64,000 nucleotides of DNA from Dermatemys mawii (taxonomy: Eukaryota > Chordata > Testudines > Dermatemydidae): NCBI GenBank assembly GCA_007922305.1, contig ML677326.1:50190460-50254459 (forward strand), written 5' to 3'. The number at the start of each line of letters is the position of its first letter. The first letter of the stretch is position 1. The position numbers were made by a program, and so were the translations under genes. Of this stretch, positions 11,056 to 21,997 are shown piece after piece. The notes beneath the pieces are model-generated. The model saw only the letters and a list, made by a program, of their open reading frames with translations, was not told the DNA's origin and searched no databases.

Positions 11056-12781
11056 TTTTTTTGCGGCTCATCACAGTCCCAGTCAACCAAAAGCAGAGAC
11101 TGTCATTAACTTTTTCTATCCCCATACTATCCTCATTGAATAGGAAAGATTTTTATTAAAGACTAATAAAAGAGATAAAAGTAGCATACACTTAACCTTG
11201 CAAAGCTCTTGAAGCTGAACACATATCAATGATTTCTGTAGCTGGATCTGAATTCTCTCAATTCAACACCTCAGTTGGGGTCAGGGGCTGCAGCAGCTAT
11301 AGGTCATGTCTACAGATTCGATGGCTATGATCTCTGTTGCAAATTAGTCAGAAAATATGAGCAGAAAATATGTACTGGAAAGTCAAAATTATTACTCTTT
11401 ATACAGTTTTTCTTTGGTCTGGGCAATGAAGTGAAAGATCTGGCTCAGATTTAACATAGGACAAAAACTGATCTGCGGAATGGCTATTGTAAAACTACCC
11501 TTTGAGCCAGACAATAATTGGCAAGAATACCTACCTGGAATCAAATTTGTGAGCTGTTTCTCACACAATCAAGCTACTAAATAGCCTAAATGGTGTTTTC
11601 AGGTTGACAAGAAAAATGAAGTAAAACACCAGTGGAACCTTCCCCACACTCCAGAAGGAATAAAGCCAAAAGAAAGGAACATATATGAGAACATTATGGA
11701 TTTCTCTCTCATCTGCTGCAAGCTTATTTTGAACTAAAAACAATGTGTAAAACAGAAATCGAAACAAACCAAATCAAAATGGAATACAATCCCCCACCTA
11801 AACAATGTCCCTTTAATTTTAGAGTTAATGGAAAGCCATCTGACTCTCAGATATTATAGTTTAATAGTATTTTCCTCACATGCAAGCCATTGTGTTTCTA
11901 TATACTGTACATAGCTAATAAAAGTAATATATAAAAATTACTCTCACAGGAAACTCTCTCTTGCTAATATCATTCATCACAAATGATCAGCCAGACAGGG
12001 TTGATTTCTTCTAAAAATATCCTTGTGCACATTTTGTTATCCTTGATATTTATTCAGTGACCATCTGAGTAAACAGAACAAGTGTTACTAGGGCAGCTTG
12101 TATTTATCAGACTTCATATGATCAAATCATATGTCACCATAGTAAATTAAATCCAAGTGGATGCTTGATTGATTCTGAAGTTAACCTTATGGTTAGCTAT
12201 CAAGTCAGCAAAAGTTGAATTGTTGCTTATCAACCCAGCTTCTGGCTAATTAGGACTAAATACCATATTTATAGTTTTGGTTTTTTTCCTCCAGAAACAT
12301 TCTTTTATAGCTAGAGTCAGGAACTGACACATTGAAATGTGTTAAGTATTAGTATGATTTCACTGTTGTAGTTGGAATTCCCCATATTTTCCCTGTTCAA
12401 CTATTCCTGTCAAGGTTTTTCTTCTGCTCAAGATAAGAGGCTGCCCTAAAATATCCAAGGCCAGATTGGTTACTGTTTACACAGCCATCAGCAAGCTACA
12501 ATGTACTCCAAAACTCACAAACACACTGGAGAAGGACATATGTGGCACAAATACTTAGATGCAGTCCACTGTGCTCCCTTGCTGATGGCTAGTATGAAAT
12601 GGAGCAAGGTCACAACCCCGTTTCCTCCTGTATCCTTTGTAGATAGTTTCTCTCCTAGGGTAACAATTGGAAGCAGCATCCTTTCACCTCACCAAGCACT
12701 GTGAGAACTAGGATGAGAGCCAGATACAAACTAGCCCTTATAGATGAATATATAACACACCATAAAAACTACATTAAGCGA
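11056..12781. other. unique DNA, with a possible conserved noncoding segment
   Basis: The part around 12160-12300 is complex, repeat-free and carries a GGCTAATTAGGAC homeodomain-type core; such composition is common in vertebrate conserved noncoding elements, but I cannot test conservation. CATATGA/TCATATG forms a small dyad near 12117-12135. Confidence 0.3.
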
Positions 12782-12896
12782 GTGCAAAGTCAAACACTCA
12801 ATGGTTAGGAAATGCCGGAATCAAAGTTCCCTGAGCCACATTAATGAAACTGCTTTGTGAATGTGTATTACGATCCAGTCTTTAATTAGATGATCA
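12782..12896 (+). repeat. half copy of the GTTAGGAAATGCC inverted-repeat element
   Basis: GCAAAGTCAA followed by GGTTAGGAAATGCC matches both ends of the complete element at 52530-52707. Here only one inverted end is recognisable, followed by a body similar in style (AATGTGTATTACGATCC, TTTAATTA). Confidence 0.5.
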
Positions 12897-13049
12897 CATA
12901 CTATTTTTTCAGCACACTCCTGCCTCAGTCAATGCACGGGACTGACCTGCTCTGAGGATGAATCAAGCTGTTATAGAAACACTGGCTCATTTGTTGGAGT
13001 TGTGTAGCGAACAAGCCAGGTGACTTGCAAAAAGGGAAAGGATATTTTC

Positions 13050-13416
13050 CTGGTTAAAGCAGTTGAATGCTGACCAGGAGAACTCCATTGTATCTCTGCC
13101 CTAGTTGATGCTGGGCAAGGCACTCTAAACCAGACTTTTCATACCCGGTCACTGCGTTTTATCTTCTGGGTGTCTGACTTGAGACCAGGGGGTATAATTT
13201 ACAGAACTGCTGAGCATTTAAAGCTACAACTTAAGTCAATGAGAGCTGTGCTTTGAATATACCTAGTGTGGGCATCCAAATTAGAGAAAACTTTTGCCCT
13301 TAATCACTCTCTGCCTCTGTAAAAAGGGGATAACAACATACCCTCATCTCAGAGGGAAATTATGAAAATACATGCATAAATGTTGTGAAGCACTTAGATA
13401 TGATAGTGATAAACAC
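13050..13416 (+). repeat. MIR SINE split by an insertion
   Basis: The left part (13050-13126) fits the tRNA-like and core region of MIR: TGGTTAAAGCA, GGAGA, TCTCTGCC and GGGCAAGGCACT. The right part (13305-13416) fits the MIR 3' half: CTCTGCCTCTGTAAAA, GGGGATAACAA and GTGAAGCACTTAGATA. The two halves are separated by about 178 bases that do not belong to MIR. Identity to MIR is by eye and the copy is old. Confidence 0.65.
13127..13304. repeat. element inserted in the MIR
   Basis: Foreign segment between the two MIR halves, flanked by CACTCT at 13121-13126 and 13305-13310 (a possible 6-8 bp target duplication). It contains GCTGAGCATTTAAAGC and AAGTCAATGAGAGCTGTGC, phrases typical of the old palindromic elements in this genome. 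Clean inverted ends are not visible. Confidence 0.45.
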
Positions 13417-14061
13417 CACAGAAAACTTCACAAGTAAATTAATAATTCTGTATTCAGTGCAGGTTTTGAATCGTGTACAGCAAATAATGTATGAGGCTAT
13501 ACCTTGAATGATGATGATAAAACAAAACTTTGGATGGCTTCTCATTCAGTGAGCATGATCTATCCTGTGCACTGAATGAAACAGGGGTCTTTGGCTCAGA
13601 ATTTCCTTGATGTTTTAGGGCACTGGAAGACACTCAGCATTACTTTAGAAAATTAAGCTATAAAAGCTATGTTTCATCACTGTTTGCTTTTTTTTCTTCA
13701 AAAGAAGATAGGATTATCAAATGAATAACTTGTATTTTGCAATTTATAATATATTGGTGAAGAGTGCAAATAATATATACTGAAAAGTTAGCTGGATACA
13801 AAAGTAATGATATTCATGACTAATCTAACTCTTTTAAATTGCTTTTTATGAGAACAGAAATAATTTCCGGAGCAATGAAAGGGGTTGTTTGTCCAAACAT
13901 GCTTGTCCTTTTGGGGAATTATGTAAATGCCATTTTTCTGCTCTTTGAATACATTGGTCAGTTCTCTTTTTCTTGAGAATCCAGTACAAGGATTATATGT
14001 TTTGATGCAACTGCTTTCGTACAAAATAGTTTACTCCATACAGGATCTCAAATGTACATTG
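13417..14061. other. unique AT-rich DNA
   Basis: No recognised repeat or gene. A T run sits at 13687-13694. Confidence 0.4.
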
Positions 14062-14268
14062 TCTACATTAGTACCCAATTCTGTGACTTCAGGGGAGTCA
14101 AGAGCTCTCATTACCTTGCAGGACTAACCCTTTGGAATGTATGCCCGGTTGTCTCTCTCACCAACACAAGTTGGTCCAATAAAAGATATTACCTCACCCT
14201 CCTTCTCCCTTTGGAATGTAAGAAGTGATGCTGCTTAGCACCTTGCAGAATTGGGTACTAATGTAGAT
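14062..14268. mobile_element. short inverted-repeat element with 22-bp perfect ends
   Basis: Bases 14062-14083 (core ATTAGTACCCAATTCTG) are perfectly inverted at 14247-14268. The body carries GACTTCAGGGGAGTC and CTTAGCACCTTGCAG. After removing the 65-bp insertion and one target copy, the element is about 128 bp, a typical length for such non-autonomous palindromic elements. Its own target duplication is not evident. Confidence 0.65.
14142..14206 (+). mobile_element. 65-bp retro-inserted fragment with 14-bp target duplication
   Basis: The 14-base CCCTTTGGAATGTA at 14128-14141 is repeated exactly at 14207-14220, enclosing 65 bases that include CTCACCAACACAAGTTGG, TCCAATAAAAGATATTACC and TCACCC. 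The same phrases form the arms of the palindrome at 14937-15028, so this is a tiny, doubly truncated copy of that family. The long perfect duplication argues for retrotransposition-type integration. It lacks the GGCTAC tail of the other copies. Confidence 0.75.
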
Positions 14269-14883
14269 ATGTAAATATTTAATAATCCTATTTAAGGACA
14301 AATGAAATGCCCATATAGTATAAGAACCTTAATCTACTAATAAAATAAAGGGCAAATATACAGAGAAATGAGAGTGCACATAGGATACATAAAAAGGGGG
14401 AAAATTTAACAGAAAAAGAACAAAATTTTGTCAGCATTGAGTGGTGTTTGCTTGTGGTGAAGCTACTGTCTTTGGTGGGGAGCTCAGTCATGCTTTTAGT
14501 ATGCAGCCCATAGAAGGACTAGTATGGACTGTCCGGTAACAGGAGCTGGACAAAATAGGGCAATGTTTCAGAGGAGTTTAGGATACACCAAGTGTTAACC
14601 TGGAAGGCAAAGTAGGGGATGGCAGGGTCTTGAGGAGATTGTTCAGGTGGCTGACAGATTGGGAGTGTCAGAGAGCTGATACCCAGTTAAGAATCAGCAA
14701 ACTCTCTCTCTGAGGCACGGAGGGTAACATGTTGACTCCCAGGATGGACACCCTGAGAAAGTATCAAAAATATATTCTGTGTTTAGTTCCAGTGATGACC
14801 AGGGAACTATTCACACAATGTGCTACTTGACAAGAGTGAGGCTGGCATCTTAGTTCTAGAAAGAACCTAGTACTTTTGGTTGT
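14269..14883. other. no gene; moderately G+C-rich decayed segment at 14500-14820
   Basis: The left part is AT-rich. From about 14500 to 14820 the sequence is richer in G (GGACTGTCCGG, GGATGGCAGGG), suggesting an old inserted element whose ends I cannot define. Confidence 0.3.
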
Positions 14884-15028
14884 TTGCAATGTTATTGTAG
14901 CCATGTTGGTCCCAGATTATGAAAGTGACAAAGCGAGTGAGGTAATATCTTTTATTGGAGCAACTTCTTTTGGTGGTTCTTGTTTTTTCCACCAAAAGAA
15001 GTTGGCCAAATAAAAGATATTACCTCAC
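14884..15028 (-). mobile_element. fold-back copy of the GGTCCAATAAAAG family
   Basis: Bases 14937-14976 are inverted at 14989-15028 with about 37 of 40 matches, separated by a 12-base T-rich loop. Left of the palindrome, 14884-14936 carries the family tail on the minus strand (TTGTAGCCATGTTGGTCCC, i.e. a GGACCAACATGGCTACAA end). Read on the minus strand, the order is one arm, the inverse arm, then the 3' tail, the same architecture as 45089-45300. Candidate flanking repeats TACTTTTGGTT (14871-14881) and TACTTTTATGGTT (15050-15062) are imperfect. Confidence 0.65.
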
Positions 15029-15244
15029 CTAACTTCTCTCTCTCTCACTACTTTTATGGTTACTTTGAAGCTTTGCCACAAACCTCGGTAAATGAGACAT
15101 TCAAAGAACAGCACAGGGAAGAAACCTCGAAGGTGGCAGCAAATTACAAGACCTCCTGCCCTGCGTTGGCTAGAATATTCACCTAGGTGAGCCAAGCTCT
15201 GCCCGTTCTCCACTTATCTTAGCCCCATGGGACATCTCACCTTT

Positions 15245-15700
15245 TCACACAAACTTCAGGGTCACAGTTGCCAATTTTCATGCAGTAAATAAGCATCCCG
15301 ACGTTCACAATAAGCCAAAAATCAAGCTAATTCCATTTAATAACAAGGCCAAAACAAGCCAATCCCTAAGAATTCCAATACTCTATGTGACTAGATCCCC
15401 CGGGCATACAGTCTGGGACTGTGCACCCCTGAATCTCTCCCCCTTTTACTGTTGCTTGCCCCGCCTTGCTCCAGCTTGCTGGGAGCTGATTAAAAAACCC
15501 CACAAAACATCAAGCTGCAACAAGCTACAAGCCAGAAACTAGCCAATAAGCAACTCATAAGCCAATACCAAGCCCAATTTCTCTGTTTTTTCCATGGGTT
15601 TGGCATGTCTGATCAGGGTTTCCCACACAGGGAAATAAGGGTGTTTCTCACTCTCCTGTGTGCGCTTCTGCAGCTGCTCAGTCCAAGGGACAACCAAGGC
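15245..15700. repeat. AAGCCAA-rich unclassified repeat
   Basis: Contains several spaced AAGCCAA/CAAGCCAAT/ATAAGCCAAT units and CAGGGTCACAGTTGCCAA near its start, with a C-rich middle (CCCCCGGGC). I believe this is a reptile interspersed repeat with internal short repeats, but the family and ends are unassigned. Confidence 0.4.
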
Positions 15701-17022
15701 CATAGACAGTACATTATTTACATTCAAAATGAACTTTTACACACTAATTTTTGTATTGCTGGGTTGAAATAAGGCTTTTATTAACATTTTTATTTGCCCG
15801 CTGTTGCTTACATTCATACATACAGTACATAGCCCTGCATGTATGTAGAAACTATGTTTTCACTAAGCCATCCATTTAATTTTAAAAGGCCAGGTTTATT
15901 TGTCAGCATAATCTCACTTTTTACCCATTATAAATTCCCTTCTGAATGTTGGCTCCTTTTCACAAGATCAATAACCTCGGTATCTAGCCTTTGCCGATGC
16001 ACCTTTTAAGTTTTTTTTTTAATAAGGGACAAAAGGTTGCCATTCACAAGGACCAATTCTTGCCTGTAACAGTAAATAAGGTAGCGTCTTTCTCCTCTTT
16101 TTTAATTATTAAAGGCCTTTTAAGTGAAGCTGAAAAGACTACAAGGGTATTCAGTGCAGAATGTTACAAGATGGAAAGGTACAGAATCAAAGACTTGTCT
16201 GCAGGCACCAAGGGCCCTTGTTACAGCAGTTCTTTCCCCCCGCCCCGCCCTCACACAACTGACATACTTGCTTGAGCCTAAGATTTCAGTGCATATGGTA
16301 TTTATTTATATTTTATACACATCTCGTGACAGCATTATTCATGTGGAATGCACAGACATAATTTACTTATCTTAATATGAATGAGTTGGTTGATATCTCT
16401 TGTGGTAAACTATTAGGCATTAGAATTCTTCTCCGGGTATAAGATTCTAATTGTCACAATGAGAGAGGACATTGCTAAGGTCCTCGGACAAAGTGAGAAT
16501 CTTGCACCTTTGAGAACAATTTCATTTTCAAGTAGAGAGGGAAGAAAATTAGAAAAATGAAAGGAAATGGTGAATTCATTTTATTCAATTTCAAATTAAG
16601 AGTCTCTGACTTTCCACAAAAGCATTATATCTGAATATAATAAAATAGACTTATTCCTCATGTGGTAGCTTTTGGTTAGCTGAGGAAGATACATAATGAC
16701 ATGCTCTAGAGAAAGATATACCAAGACAATGAGCTTCCTGGGAACAATTAGCTCCATTCTGGTGCTACCTATAAGGCCTGTTGCACCGGGGGAAAGGCTT
16801 CTCCTTCAAAGAGAGAATCCATGCCCAATAATGGATGGTGCTCAGAGGGAAGCAGAGCTAGACCACAGACACAGACCAGGGATTTCTGGCTAGGAAATCT
16901 GCTGATTATGTCCTGCTGCCTGGACCCTCTGTAAATGGAGGGACCTTTCTTTACCTTGGTGTGTCGCAGGGGTTTCATTTTTTTTCCTGAAAACCCAGGA
17001 AGCTCAGTGTGAGCTCCTCAGC
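15701..17022. other. unique DNA with a G+C-richer patch
   Basis: A T9 run lies at 16012-16020. The patch at about 16690-16980 is richer in G+C and carries short frames on both strands; none looks like a known protein. Confidence 0.35.
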
Positions 17023-17298
17023 GTATGTCTACACTGCAGCTGGGACAGAGCCTCCCAACTTGAGTTAACAAACTTATGCTAGCAGGGCTCATGCTAGCAC
17101 ACTAAAATTAGCTGTGTAGGCATTGCAGTGGCAGCTCAGGCTAGCCATTCTAGCCGGCATCTGAGTTCAGGTGGCCGGCCCAATCCTCTGCCAGTGCCGC
17201 AACATTCATGCAGCTATTTTTATCATGAGTCCAGCTAGCACAAGTCTGTCTACCCAGGCTGGGAGACACACCAGCTCCCAGCTGCAGTGTAGGCATAC
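17023..17298. mobile_element. non-autonomous palindromic DNA element (MITE-like), 276 bp
   Basis: Left end 17023-17045 (GTATGTCTACACTGCAG...) and right end 17276-17298 are inverted copies over 23 bp with one mismatch. The interior has GCTAGC-rich subrepeats (ATGCTAGCAGGG, ATGCTAGCACAC, CCAGCTAGCACA), also typical of this class. No convincing target duplication was found, so the superfamily remains open. Confidence 0.7.
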
Positions 17299-18557
17299 TC
17301 TACACTGATAAGGGGTTAGAGACCCAGTCCTTGCTCAGAGACTATAGACCAGTTACCTTGCGTGGGGTATTGAGCAGGCAGACTCCATGGCATACTCCCT
17401 TCCAGGGCTGCATACTGCACAGCTGCATGGAAGAAAATAACATGGCTCCTAGCGGAGATATGCTCTCTTGGGGCATATGCACACAGCTCTGGGAAGCAGA
17501 ACTGAGGCTTTGAGATGCCTGGTGATGGGCTCAGAAAATTATTGATTGGTGACCATAGCAAAAACTGCTACTATAAACCACTCAAATACAATGCATTCCT
17601 TGCCTACCACAGGAATTCACTTCATATTCGATAGTTTTCACAGGTGAATTCCAAGATAGCTCCCAGCTATGCATAACTGCAAATAGTTTTGCATATAGAT
17701 CCTATATCATTCATATGCTCCAAATGTGTGATCTAGCAAGATGCCCAACAATGAAATAATTATAAGTATGTGTTGCTGGCATACATTCCTATTTACTTAG
17801 AAGCCAGCAGGCAACTTCCAAATTCAAATTTACACATCCCTGAACACATGATGTGTGTTGAGGGATCAGAATCAAATCAAAGATCTAAGACTCAGTATCA
17901 AGAATGGCTAACAGACTGGTGTACTCTGTGAGTCTGTTTATCCACTAAAGTTAGGACAAAAATATATTAATAATCCAAAACTGAAGGAAACATTATAAGC
18001 AATAGCTTTTGTTTTGGCGGAAAAAGTTTTACATGACATTATGTCAGCTGCTGATGGAGGTCTACTTTTGGCATAATTTTAATGTTTATACAATCTGGCT
18101 TTACATACTTTGTACTTCCTTTTCTTCTAAGCTGTGAATGAATAAAATATACCTTGCAACTAGAGTGAAAGCTCCCTACATCACCACAACCCTCGGATAA
18201 TTCAGAGCAAAATTAGATATGCAGGCTCAGTTCATTTTATTTACTGTATAATTAGAGTAATTATTTTACTTGGTACAGTAATATAACCATATATAAATGC
18301 CAGAGCTGAACTGAAATCTCAGATAAATAAAGACTATCCAATTAACTGATTGTGGATACATTATTTATTTGTACAAGTTATTGATGACCATATAACTCAT
18401 GACTGGTAGAAAGAAGCAGGGTCACAAGTGAGTTTGTAAAGTACATCAATGAAGAGCGGAAATAAATAATGTATCCCAATACAGGACTACTGGATATTTG
18501 CTTTGTACAGTATTTGTTTTAAAGATACATATTATATTTAAAGGTTACTTGAATTTC
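17299..18557. other. unique AT-rich DNA
   Basis: No recognised element; overlapping short frames at 17316-17561 on both strands are dismissed. Confidence 0.4.
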
Positions 18558-18580
18558 AAAAAAAAAAAAAAGAAAGAAAG
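18558..18580 (+). repeat. A14 run with (GAAA)n tail
   Basis: Fourteen A residues followed by GAAAGAAAG. It could be the 3' tail of a degraded retroelement, but nothing recognisable precedes it. Confidence 0.7.
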
Positions 18581-18764
18581 ATATGGCTTTTGTCCTTTTT
18601 TTTTAGTGTAATTATACCATGCAAGAAAAACAGTCATATGGTTTCTCACGTGATGCACTTTCTGCATGTGTGTTTTTTACTAGAAAGGTAATTTTTGCCT
18701 CTCATTATGCCTTCCACAGTGACCATTGATCTTGTGAACTATCACAGACCTTGAGTCTGTAAAC

Positions 18765-18845
18765 ATTTACATTTACACAGGTACTGAACATTAAGCATGT
18801 GAGTAGCCATATCCTTCAGTCAGACTGCTCATGTTCTTAGAGATA
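18765..18845. repeat. fragment of old palindromic element (AAGCATGTGAGTAG type)
   Basis: ACATTAAGCATGTGAGTAGCC followed by an inverse-like half (GACTGCTCATGTTCTTAG). The same vocabulary recurs at 19305-19400, 31048-31160 and 50690-50800. Confidence 0.4.
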
Positions 18846-18984
18846 AGCAGATATGTAACTGGTTGCAATATATGGCCGTAAACTGCACAGTGATTGCTAT
18901 GAAATCTAACAAATACCAAGATATGGTAAATGAGTGGCTGCCATATCTCTCTAAGCTTAGAATAGGGAATAACAGTGATATTCA

Positions 18985-19050
18985 GATACCAGGTATAGCT
19001 CTGAAGGTCCCAGGTTCAATCCTACCTACCAGTGACCAGGGTCTGTCACT
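18985..19050 (+). repeat. possible tRNA-SINE fragment
   Basis: GGTCCCAGGTTCAATCC is a good RNA polymerase III B-box match, preceded by TATAGCTCTGAA. No upstream A-box or full SINE body is clear, so this is a weak call. Confidence 0.25.
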
Positions 19051-19304
19051 GTTACATTATTAGCAGATTATAATGGACAATTAAGTACTACTATGGTTCT
19101 GCTTACTGTAAGGATGCTTAACCTTTAGGAAAAGGTCTGTATTGCAACTATATTATATAGGTAGACATGTGCAGTTCAATTATCAACTTTTTGACATGTA
19201 AAATAAAGAATTGATTTTTTTTCCCTCTATATTTTCATGCTTTACTATAGCAGTAATTATCACTGGGTTGGGAAGTTTGTAGCAGGGAATAACCGTGGAT
19301 CCTT

Positions 19305-19400
19305 CAAATTGTTATAGCTCTGATCCACTCATGTAGGAAGTACAGTACTAATAACATGCTTATCGTGAAGTATGTGCTTAAGTGTTTTGCTGGAGCAGGG
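19305..19400. repeat. fragment of old palindromic element
   Basis: AACATGCTTATCGTGAAG and TATGTGCTTAAGTGTTTTGC resemble the half-sites of the AAGCATGTGAGTAG family, strongly decayed. Confidence 0.3.
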
Positions 19401-19841
19401 CTTATGTGAGCAGTCCATATGCAAACAGTTTGAATGAAGTCAACATGTGAGTAAAGAGTTACTTGTGTGCAGATATTTGCAGCTCTGAGTGGCCTATAGT
19501 TAAAAACTTTTGATTTTGCTTTGGCCACGCTCCACGCCCAGAAGGCCAACTACCAAGAAATGGCATCCTAATTAGCCTTTCACGTGTTATAAAATAATTA
19601 AAGGGCAAATGTCATTAGACAGCAATTACCTCATTAAGCCTCTTATCTCTCACACATTCTGAAGACTAGCAGCTGAGATCTGCAGGATAGCTTCAAAACT
19701 AAACAACTGTTTTAAAAAATGACCCTCTCTATTGTTGCCCTCCTTCTTACACACCAACAAATCACCATGGATTCTCTTTGGCTTTTTATTTTTCTTAAGA
19801 AGCTTGGCATTCAGCTTTAAGGTTACCCAGGGCTGTCTGAC

Positions 19842-20135
19842 AAAATGGGTGTAAAGCCGTTTACCATAAGACCCTGGTCTGAATCAAGCAGGGCAGGGAG
19901 TTGAACGTGAGTATTCTCCATCCTAGCCGAATGCCTTAACCACCAGGTATCTTGCAGGGTATCTCACCAGCAAGAGACCAAAACTTGCTCTAGTTTTGAC
20001 CGGAAGTTCCAACTGGGACCTGAGAAATTGCTCAAGGAAAGTTTCATTGAACATTCTCCCCAAAAGTTTAAGTTTTGACAAATAGGTATTTTCTGACCAA
20101 AAAAAGTTAGTTGAAAATTCCCAACCAGGTGTATA
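19842..20135 (-). repeat. tRNA-derived SINE
   Basis: On the minus strand, GGTGGTTAAGGCATTCGG (from 19929-19945) fits an A-box and CACGTTCAACTCC (19898-19910) a B-box, at the ~35-base spacing expected of a tRNA-derived promoter. The following CTGATTCAGACCAGGGTCT is the kind of body seen in turtle tRNA SINEs. The left boundary is taken near 19842. The stretch to 20135 is AT-rich with GACCAAAA and TTTTGACC motifs and may be a separate old repeat. Confidence 0.5.
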
Positions 20136-20228
20136 CAGAATCCACATGCCTCAAAAATATTAATGAGTCTAGATTCATAAAGCCCTTTTGAAGTATGGAA
20201 GCATGATTGTCTGTAAGTTGAATAGTTG

Positions 20229-21098
20229 TCCTATTCAACTTATTCATCAATGATTTGGAGGAAGGGGTAAATAGTGAGGTGGCAAAGTTTGCAGATGATA
20301 CTAAACTGCTCAAAATAGTTAAGACCCAAGCAGACTGTGAAGAACTTCAAAAAGATCTCACGAAACTAAATGATTGGGCAACAAAATGGCAAATGAAATT
20401 TAATGTGGATAAAAGTAATGCACTTTGGAAAAAATAACCCCAACTATACATACAATATGATGGGGGCTAATTTAGCTACAACTAATCAGGAAAAAGATCT
20501 TGGAGTCATTGTGGATAGTTCTCTGAAGACATCCATGCAGTGTGCAGCGGCAGTCAAAAAAGCAAACAGGATGTTAGGAATCATTATAAAAGGGATAGAG
20601 AATAAGATGGAGAATATCTTATTGCCCTTATACAAATCCATGGTGCGCCCACATCTTGAATACTGTGTACAACTGTGGTCTCCTCATCTCAAAAAGGATA
20701 TACTGGCATTAGAAAAGGTTCAGAGAAGGACAACTAAAATGATTAGGGGATTGGAATGGGTCCCATATGAGAAGAGATTAAAGAGGTTAGGACTTTTTAG
20801 CTCGGAAAAGAGGAGACTAAGGGGGGATATGATAGAGGTATATAAAATTATGAGTGGTGTGGAGAAAGTGAATAAGGAAAAGTTATTTATTTGTTCCCAT
20901 AATAGAAGAACTAGGGGCCACCCAATGAAATTAGTGGGCAGCAGGTTTAAAACAAATAAAAGGAAGTTCTTCTTCACACAGTGCACAGTCAACCTGTGGA
21001 ACTCCTTGCCTGAGGAGGCTGTGAAGGCTAGGATTATAACAGGGTTTAAAAGAAAACTGGATAAATTAATGGAGGTTAAGTCCATAAACGGCTATTAG
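20229..21098 (+). pseudogene. CR1 ORF2 reverse transcriptase, C-terminal part, frameshifted
   Basis: CR1 ORF2 is an endonuclease plus reverse transcriptase that copies the LINE RNA at a nicked target. Here only the last ~290 residues remain. The first frame (from LFNLFINDLEEG) contains FADDT, with the DD at 20294-20299, the catalytic YxDD-equivalent of the RT palm. The frame then breaks at about 20411-20416, consistent with a 5-base loss in the stretch that normally follows NVDK. The second frame resumes at MHFGKNN and runs 231 codons to TAG at 21096. It contains the CR1 thumb and tail signatures KDLGVIVD, YKSMVRPHLEY, LEKVQRR and FFTQ..NLWNSLPEE. It cannot make an active enzyme because the endonuclease and most RT motifs are missing. 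Confidence 0.9.
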
Positions 21099-21290
21099 CC
21101 AGGCTGAGTAAGGAATGGTGTCCCTAGCCTCTGTTTGTCAGAGGCGGGTGATGGATGGCAGGAGAGAGATCACTTGATCGTTACCTGTTAGGTTCACTCA
21201 CTCTGGGGCACCTGGCATTGGCCACTGTCAGTAGACAGGATACTGGGCTAGATGGACCTTTGGTCTGACCCAGTACGGCCTTTCTTATGT
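20229..21290 (+). mobile_element. CR1 LINE, 5'-truncated, relatively young
   Basis: The element starts inside the reverse transcriptase domain and runs through its C-terminal part, the stop at 21096 and a ~190-base 3' UTR. The UTR includes GGGCTAGATGGACCTTTGG and TCTGACCCAGTACGGCC and ends in the TTCTTATGTTCT-type terminus typical of CR1. Only one frame break is visible, so the insertion is fairly recent compared with the other LINE fragments here. As usual for CR1, no target duplication is obvious. Confidence 0.9.
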
Positions 21291-21997
21291 TCTGTATTTA
21301 CAGATGGAGAAACCATGGCATAAGGAGATTATGACTATAATAATTGTAACAAACACAGTGTCCAACAGCCCAGATCAGGAGCAGGAATCTACTTCATTCT
21401 ACTTTTCAAAAAATTACACAGAAAATTTTTGGTAAAGCAAGCCAGGATTATAATGATGATCTCCAGATCCCAGCCCAATGACTGAATTGCAAAACCATAC
21501 TTCCATTAGTTGTACTTGAATTCTTTAAAGTAGTATAATATATAGTAATGTTCTTCTGGTACTATATAGTACAACTTAATTTTCATATATATAGTAGGTC
21601 CTGTCAGTCATCTGAGGAGACTTTTTGAAAACATATTTCATAAGCACACTTGGTGTACTAGTACTGCACTTTAGAAATGCATTAGTGGCAGGAGAATCCA
21701 ATCAGCATCACCTGAAAAGGTTCTGAACTCTGCACATGATTGTGCTTTCATTTCCGTGGTGCAAATCCAATGAAGTCAATGGACTAACACAATTTCAAAA
21801 TCAGTGTGAAAGCAGAGGGTCTTCATTGCAACCTGTTCTGGAATATGGAAGGTAGAGCTAAAAGATAGACAAAAAAATCATAGTTCATTTTGCTGCCTTA
21901 TTCCATGTTGTAAACTGGCAGCTAAATCAGCTTTAGATTTTGCAGAAGTATAACTATGAAATTCCACTAAATTGGTATGCTGGTGAACTCATCCATA
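21291..21997. other. unique DNA
   Basis: GTGCAAATCCAATGAAGTCAATGGAC at 21760-21783 (written in part: AATGAAGTCAATGGAC) looks like a decayed half of a palindromic element; otherwise nothing stands out. Confidence 0.35.

Noticed and set aside
18985..19050. B-box match considered as a tRNA gene
   Set aside because: No A-box at the right distance and no cloverleaf can be folded; at most a SINE fragment.
20720..21085. 121-codon minus-strand open frame
   Set aside because: Antisense shadow of the CR1 reverse transcriptase frame.
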